64,000 nucleotides of DNA, taken from contig JAPYMA010000736.1 in assembly GCA_035041965.1 (NCBI GenBank), positions 186,001 to 250,000 of the forward strand. Direction: 5' to 3'. Under the pieces are notes generated by a model. That model did not search any database. It was not told where the DNA came from and saw nothing but the letters and a program-made list of their open reading frames with translations. The position numbers were made by a program, and so were the translations under genes. Every line of letters begins with the position of its first letter. The first letter of the stretch is position 1. The DNA is from Anisakis pegreffii (taxonomy: Eukaryota > Nematoda > Chromadorea > Rhabditida > Anisakidae). Shown here in pieces: positions 60,174 through 64,000 of this stretch.

Positions 60174-63100
60174 TTCAACTGGATTGCGCTGGACTTCTTG
60201 GTGATTACTTTAGTTTATGTAATTACTTTATCAGTGATTACTTTATATTACTTTACTTTATCATTACCGAATGAAACTATTTTTGTTATTGGTGTGTTCG
60301 ATTTGTTGTTGTAAATGTTCAAACTGTTTTATTTTGTCATTTGCATTTTGTTTATGGCTTTAATTGTTGTATTTTTCTCAGATTTGATTTGATATGCAGA
60401 TATCTTGATTTTGATAACTGACTTCAGATTTTGGCCTAGAACTTCAAAAAATTATTTTGTGTAATCTGCTTTGACTTATCAGAGTCAATCTGATGGTTTC
60501 TTCTATTCTTCAATCGTTTCTTTAATTAGCACCAACTTTCGGTTGTTCAATTTTCATTCAACGTATCGTTTCCGTGAAAATTCATTTGTATTCACGTCTT
60601 TGTAAGCGTGGCTTTTATGCAGTATGTATGCATTTGTTTAGATTTTAACATTTCATATCTATAATTGGGTATTTTCAGAGCAATATTTTGATTTGAGAGT
60701 TAATCCTATATTATTTTCTTGCTAATCACTCTCAGTAACTTACCCAGTCTATTCCCTTGTAGCCTATATGTTGAGCGTTTCTTTGCGATTCTCGTGAAGT
60801 ACACTGACTTTAAATCAAAATTTGTGATTCTTTATCCGTCATATCCACGATTATCCAGATAATTTTACCAATAATTTTCACCGTCACTGTTGTTGTGGCG
60901 GCGGTCTTGCCGATGGACGTTCCTTTCCCCGTGGGATTGTCCGTGGCTTTTATGGCCTATCTGCTGTATTTTTTGCTTGTTTGGTAACACGATCAGTTTC
61001 TCTTCTATTTTGTTCAGAACGACGGGGTTCGTGATCAATAGTTTTGTGTCACTTGTCTATTGAAATGCCAATTTTGATTCCTTGCTTAGTTTTTGCGTTG
61101 ATTTGAATATTTAAGTGTTTTGCTACCTTAATTTTTTCTTTCATCATTATCCTTGTTATACGCTCTACTAAACATATGCAATAGGTTTTGACAAAGTATA
61201 TGCGCTCTGTCAATTCAACCAGTACGGGTTTTTGCTCATATATCGTATGTATCGTGAAACAGCGACTAGCGGGGGGGGGTGATCTAGCGAGATTACATCG
61301 ATTGACTAGATTGGCAACAAATTTGAGAGGGTGCTGTCTATCTTCGTAAGCCTGTATTGTCACAATGCGTTCTTGTAACGTTCTCTTAGCGGATTTCTTG
61401 CTTGCGGATATTTGAGTGGATCTGAGCAGGATTGGACGGGGCAACTCCGTTTGGTTTCGCGTAGTGAGACGAACGAGATTGGAATCGATCGCTTGAGTTC
61501 GAGGGGAATTTATAGTTCAAAGTATTGAGGAGGATATCTATAGGTAGTCAATGAGAGGATGGAATATGGAGGATAAATTGATATTAGGAAAGCGATTGCG
61601 CTGTTTTGCGATACATTTATTGCTTTCTTTTGGTGTATTTCGCTCAGTTTTCACTTTTTTTCAGTTTTAACTGTATAATCGAGCATCTCAATGATTAATT
61701 GTGTTTTTATAAGTTGATTTTATCATTTTCATTCGCTTAATTTTATTTTAATTTTTTGCTCGAGATGTTATTGAGTAATATTTGTAAAGTGAACAGCAAT
61801 TCCATGTGATTGGTTCTATTGATTAATGAAACTGTTTTGATCATTTTTATATGAAAATGATCAGTTTTGATCTGTTTTATCGATCCACCATGCTCATAGG
61901 GAGAGCTCTAATCGTAAGGACGGCAGGATTTTTACTTTGAGAGATATTTTGAGAGCAGTTCGTTGGGAAAGACTACTCGCAATTTAGGGTCAGATAGGGG
62001 CTGCTTTGATAGATTTTATCACCTATTAGCTTTTATCACCACGATGAGTGACTACTTTGTTCATCTTGATAATGGTAGCTCAGAGAAGAAGTATACTTGA
62101 GGGGATCTCGATATCCTTTTCGAATTTAAGTAATCCTACACGTTAAGGAATGGATAACATGCACTTGTGCTATTTGTAATATAAATGTTATGTAACCTCG
62201 AATGTATATACATCTGTGTATCCCCTTTAGTTCTATATCCGCTCTCAATTGTTCTGTTCCTGGGATTGGGTATCCAGACTGAGAATATCCCCCTCCCCTC
62301 CCCGGCTATCAGTTTAGTCCGCATTCTCAAATATCCTTGCCCTGCTCGTCGGCATCCAACTGCTAGATCCCGTGCTTCCATATTCGAGGTTATATGGGAT
62401 GGTTATCGTCGAACAAACTACTACTAGTCGTGTCGTTCAATGCGTTTATAAATATTTGATTTTGTTTGTGATGATTTTGTGGAATGTAAAAATTCGTAAC
62501 TTTGAATAAAACTGTGATTCTGGTGACTTGATATCTCTTCATTTCAAAACACCGATGATATCTCATATCCGGATATGGGAATTTGAATTTCCAAAAATTC
62601 TGAAAGAAATTCTCTCCAGTTATCACATCAGAGCGAAAGATCTAGCTCAGCACTAGCTACCATTTTGATATGAAGCCTAGTTCACAATAAGATCATAGAG
62701 ATTTATGATTTGACCATTTGATCTATGATTCAGATCGAATTATGCAATCAGATCATAGAGAAATCACTGCATGATCATATTCACAGTGGTGATAGCGCAT
62801 CCGACCGACTATCGGTCGGGTAAATCCGACAATTTTGACTGGAAATCCGATATCGGATTCCGACTGAACATTTCCGACAGTCGTTCGGATTTCCGACTGT
62901 TGGAATGATGATGGGATTTCATGCTGGTTGAATCATGACCAACTTGAATTTGGCTTTGATGTCATCACAAATTTTCAGTCATAACATTGGCCAAATAAGA
63001 GTACATGTCATGTTTTCGCAAGCAGTCATTACAGTGCAGCATTCGATGAAATCTCATTAAAACATCACCTGGAAAACATTTGTGAATTCCTTTGCACTTT

Positions 63101-64000
63101 TGTATACGTTTACTGACGTCTTATCGTCTGATATTCTTTCATCACCGAATAACAATAATAATAATAATAAAGTGTAAAAGTCCAACAAGTCACACTCAAA
63201 TATCCCACATAAATATATCTCTAATAAACTCAACTCATACAAATTTTATAATGAATTTATTGTACTTATCCGCGTAAATACCTTCCTTCATAAGATGGAT
63301 TAATGGATACGGAATGAGTTTTAAAATGTTTTATAAAGGGTAATGTCCGATTTTTGATCTCTTATATCATTTTTAGCGATCTACTCAAAAGCGTTTGACT
63401 AGATTTGTTCGCAATTGAATTTGTAAAGTGCAGTCAGTCTGGATGATCCTGCCTGCGCTGTTTATTCAGTAGCCTTGTTTATAAATCCGCACAAAATTGT
63501 CTCGGCTGTAATTAGTTCCTTCATTGGAACTCTGAAAGTTGTTTGGAAAATATTTCAAGTTCAACCTATTACTAAACGATCAAACTTCTAACAGTAAGTT
63601 ATAATTTATAGAACTTGAACATGTAAACCTCATAAGGAACTTACTATGGATATATAGCAATAAAACGAACATAATGCTGTCTATTTTAACCTGCGTATCT
63701 ATCTATTTATCGTCAGTACAAAATCGCATAAAATCGTTCCGGAAAAGCTTCTAAGCCTATGAAGAATTCGAAACTCCGGAACGTTTGAAGCACATAGGTG
63801 GTTTGAATTCACTTAATCCATATGGCTATTGAGCAGAAATGAGTGGCTTTTAACACATAAAAAAGTGTGATTGAATATCTAATTGTAAGTGAAATAATCA
63901 AGCAGCTGTATGGAATGAACATGAAATTAATTTTAGTGAGCGTTTCGCATCACGATTCCGTGTCAATTCCATTTGAATTCCTGTACTTTGAGTGCAAACT
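60174..64000. other. Right-hand flank after CIP2A
   Basis: Mostly AT-rich. It contains a G9 run at 61270-61280 and the CCGAC element (62795-62905). Two open frames on the minus strand (61444-61049, and 61056-60865 after a plausible CAATAG acceptor, ending SDGENYW) look mildly protein-like and His/Arg-rich. They match no family I recognise. Confidence 0.3.
62795..62905. mobile_element. CCGAC-rich palindromic element, copy 2
   Basis: ATCCGACCGACTATCGGTCG, then phased TCCGAC blocks ending GTTCGGATTTCCGACTG. Same vocabulary and partly self-complementary layout as the copy at 30838. It lies in the spacer downstream of CIP2A. Confidence 0.55.

Overview
This window is eukaryotic and most likely from a nematode, probably an early-branching (enoplean / clade I) one. 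It is AT-rich. Genes are split into many 60-420 nt exons joined at consensus splice sites, and most acceptors read TTTTCAG. One gene belongs to the LIPS-type class-2 lipase family that is greatly expanded in nematodes. The genus cannot be named from sequence alone. Gene models were built by hand: I chose splice sites so that codon phase is preserved from exon to exon. For three genes the total comes out as a whole number of codons over most or all of the model.

Layout. 1-13.4 kb: no convincing gene, only microsatellites, GC-richer patches and a dispersed 253-bp repeat. 13.56-15.7 kb (-): a secreted LIPS-type lipase. 15.7-21 kb: AT-rich spacer. 21.0-23.8 kb (+): a five-exon Ras-superfamily protein with eroded nucleotide-binding motifs and a C-terminal CaaX box. 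26.1-36.16 kb (+): Dishevelled, with DIX, PDZ and DEP domains in order. 37.8-47.8 kb (-): a Cys-loop ligand-gated ion channel whose ligand-binding domain is preceded by about 660 residues of glycosylation-rich ectodomain. 50.8-60.2 kb (+): a 23-exon gene of about 924 codons that is a clear relative of CIP2A, the PP2A inhibitor and TopBP1 partner of vertebrates. 60.2-64 kb: spacer.

The genes do not form one pathway. Dishevelled is the Wnt hub, the channel is a surface receptor, CIP2A is a cytosolic/mitotic regulator and the lipase is secreted. Two adjacent pairs are divergent: lipase / Ras-like and channel / CIP2A.

Much of the intron space is occupied by short non-autonomous repeats: a palindromic GCCTAA-rich element (5 copies plus a fragment), an AGTGATGT-ended hAT-like element, a CCGAC-rich element, a tRNA-like sequence framed by inverted repeats, a 253-bp tandem array, and several minisatellites. 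The points most worth following up are the channel's very large ectodomain, the CIP2A orthologue, and the prenylation-motif pseudo-GTPase.
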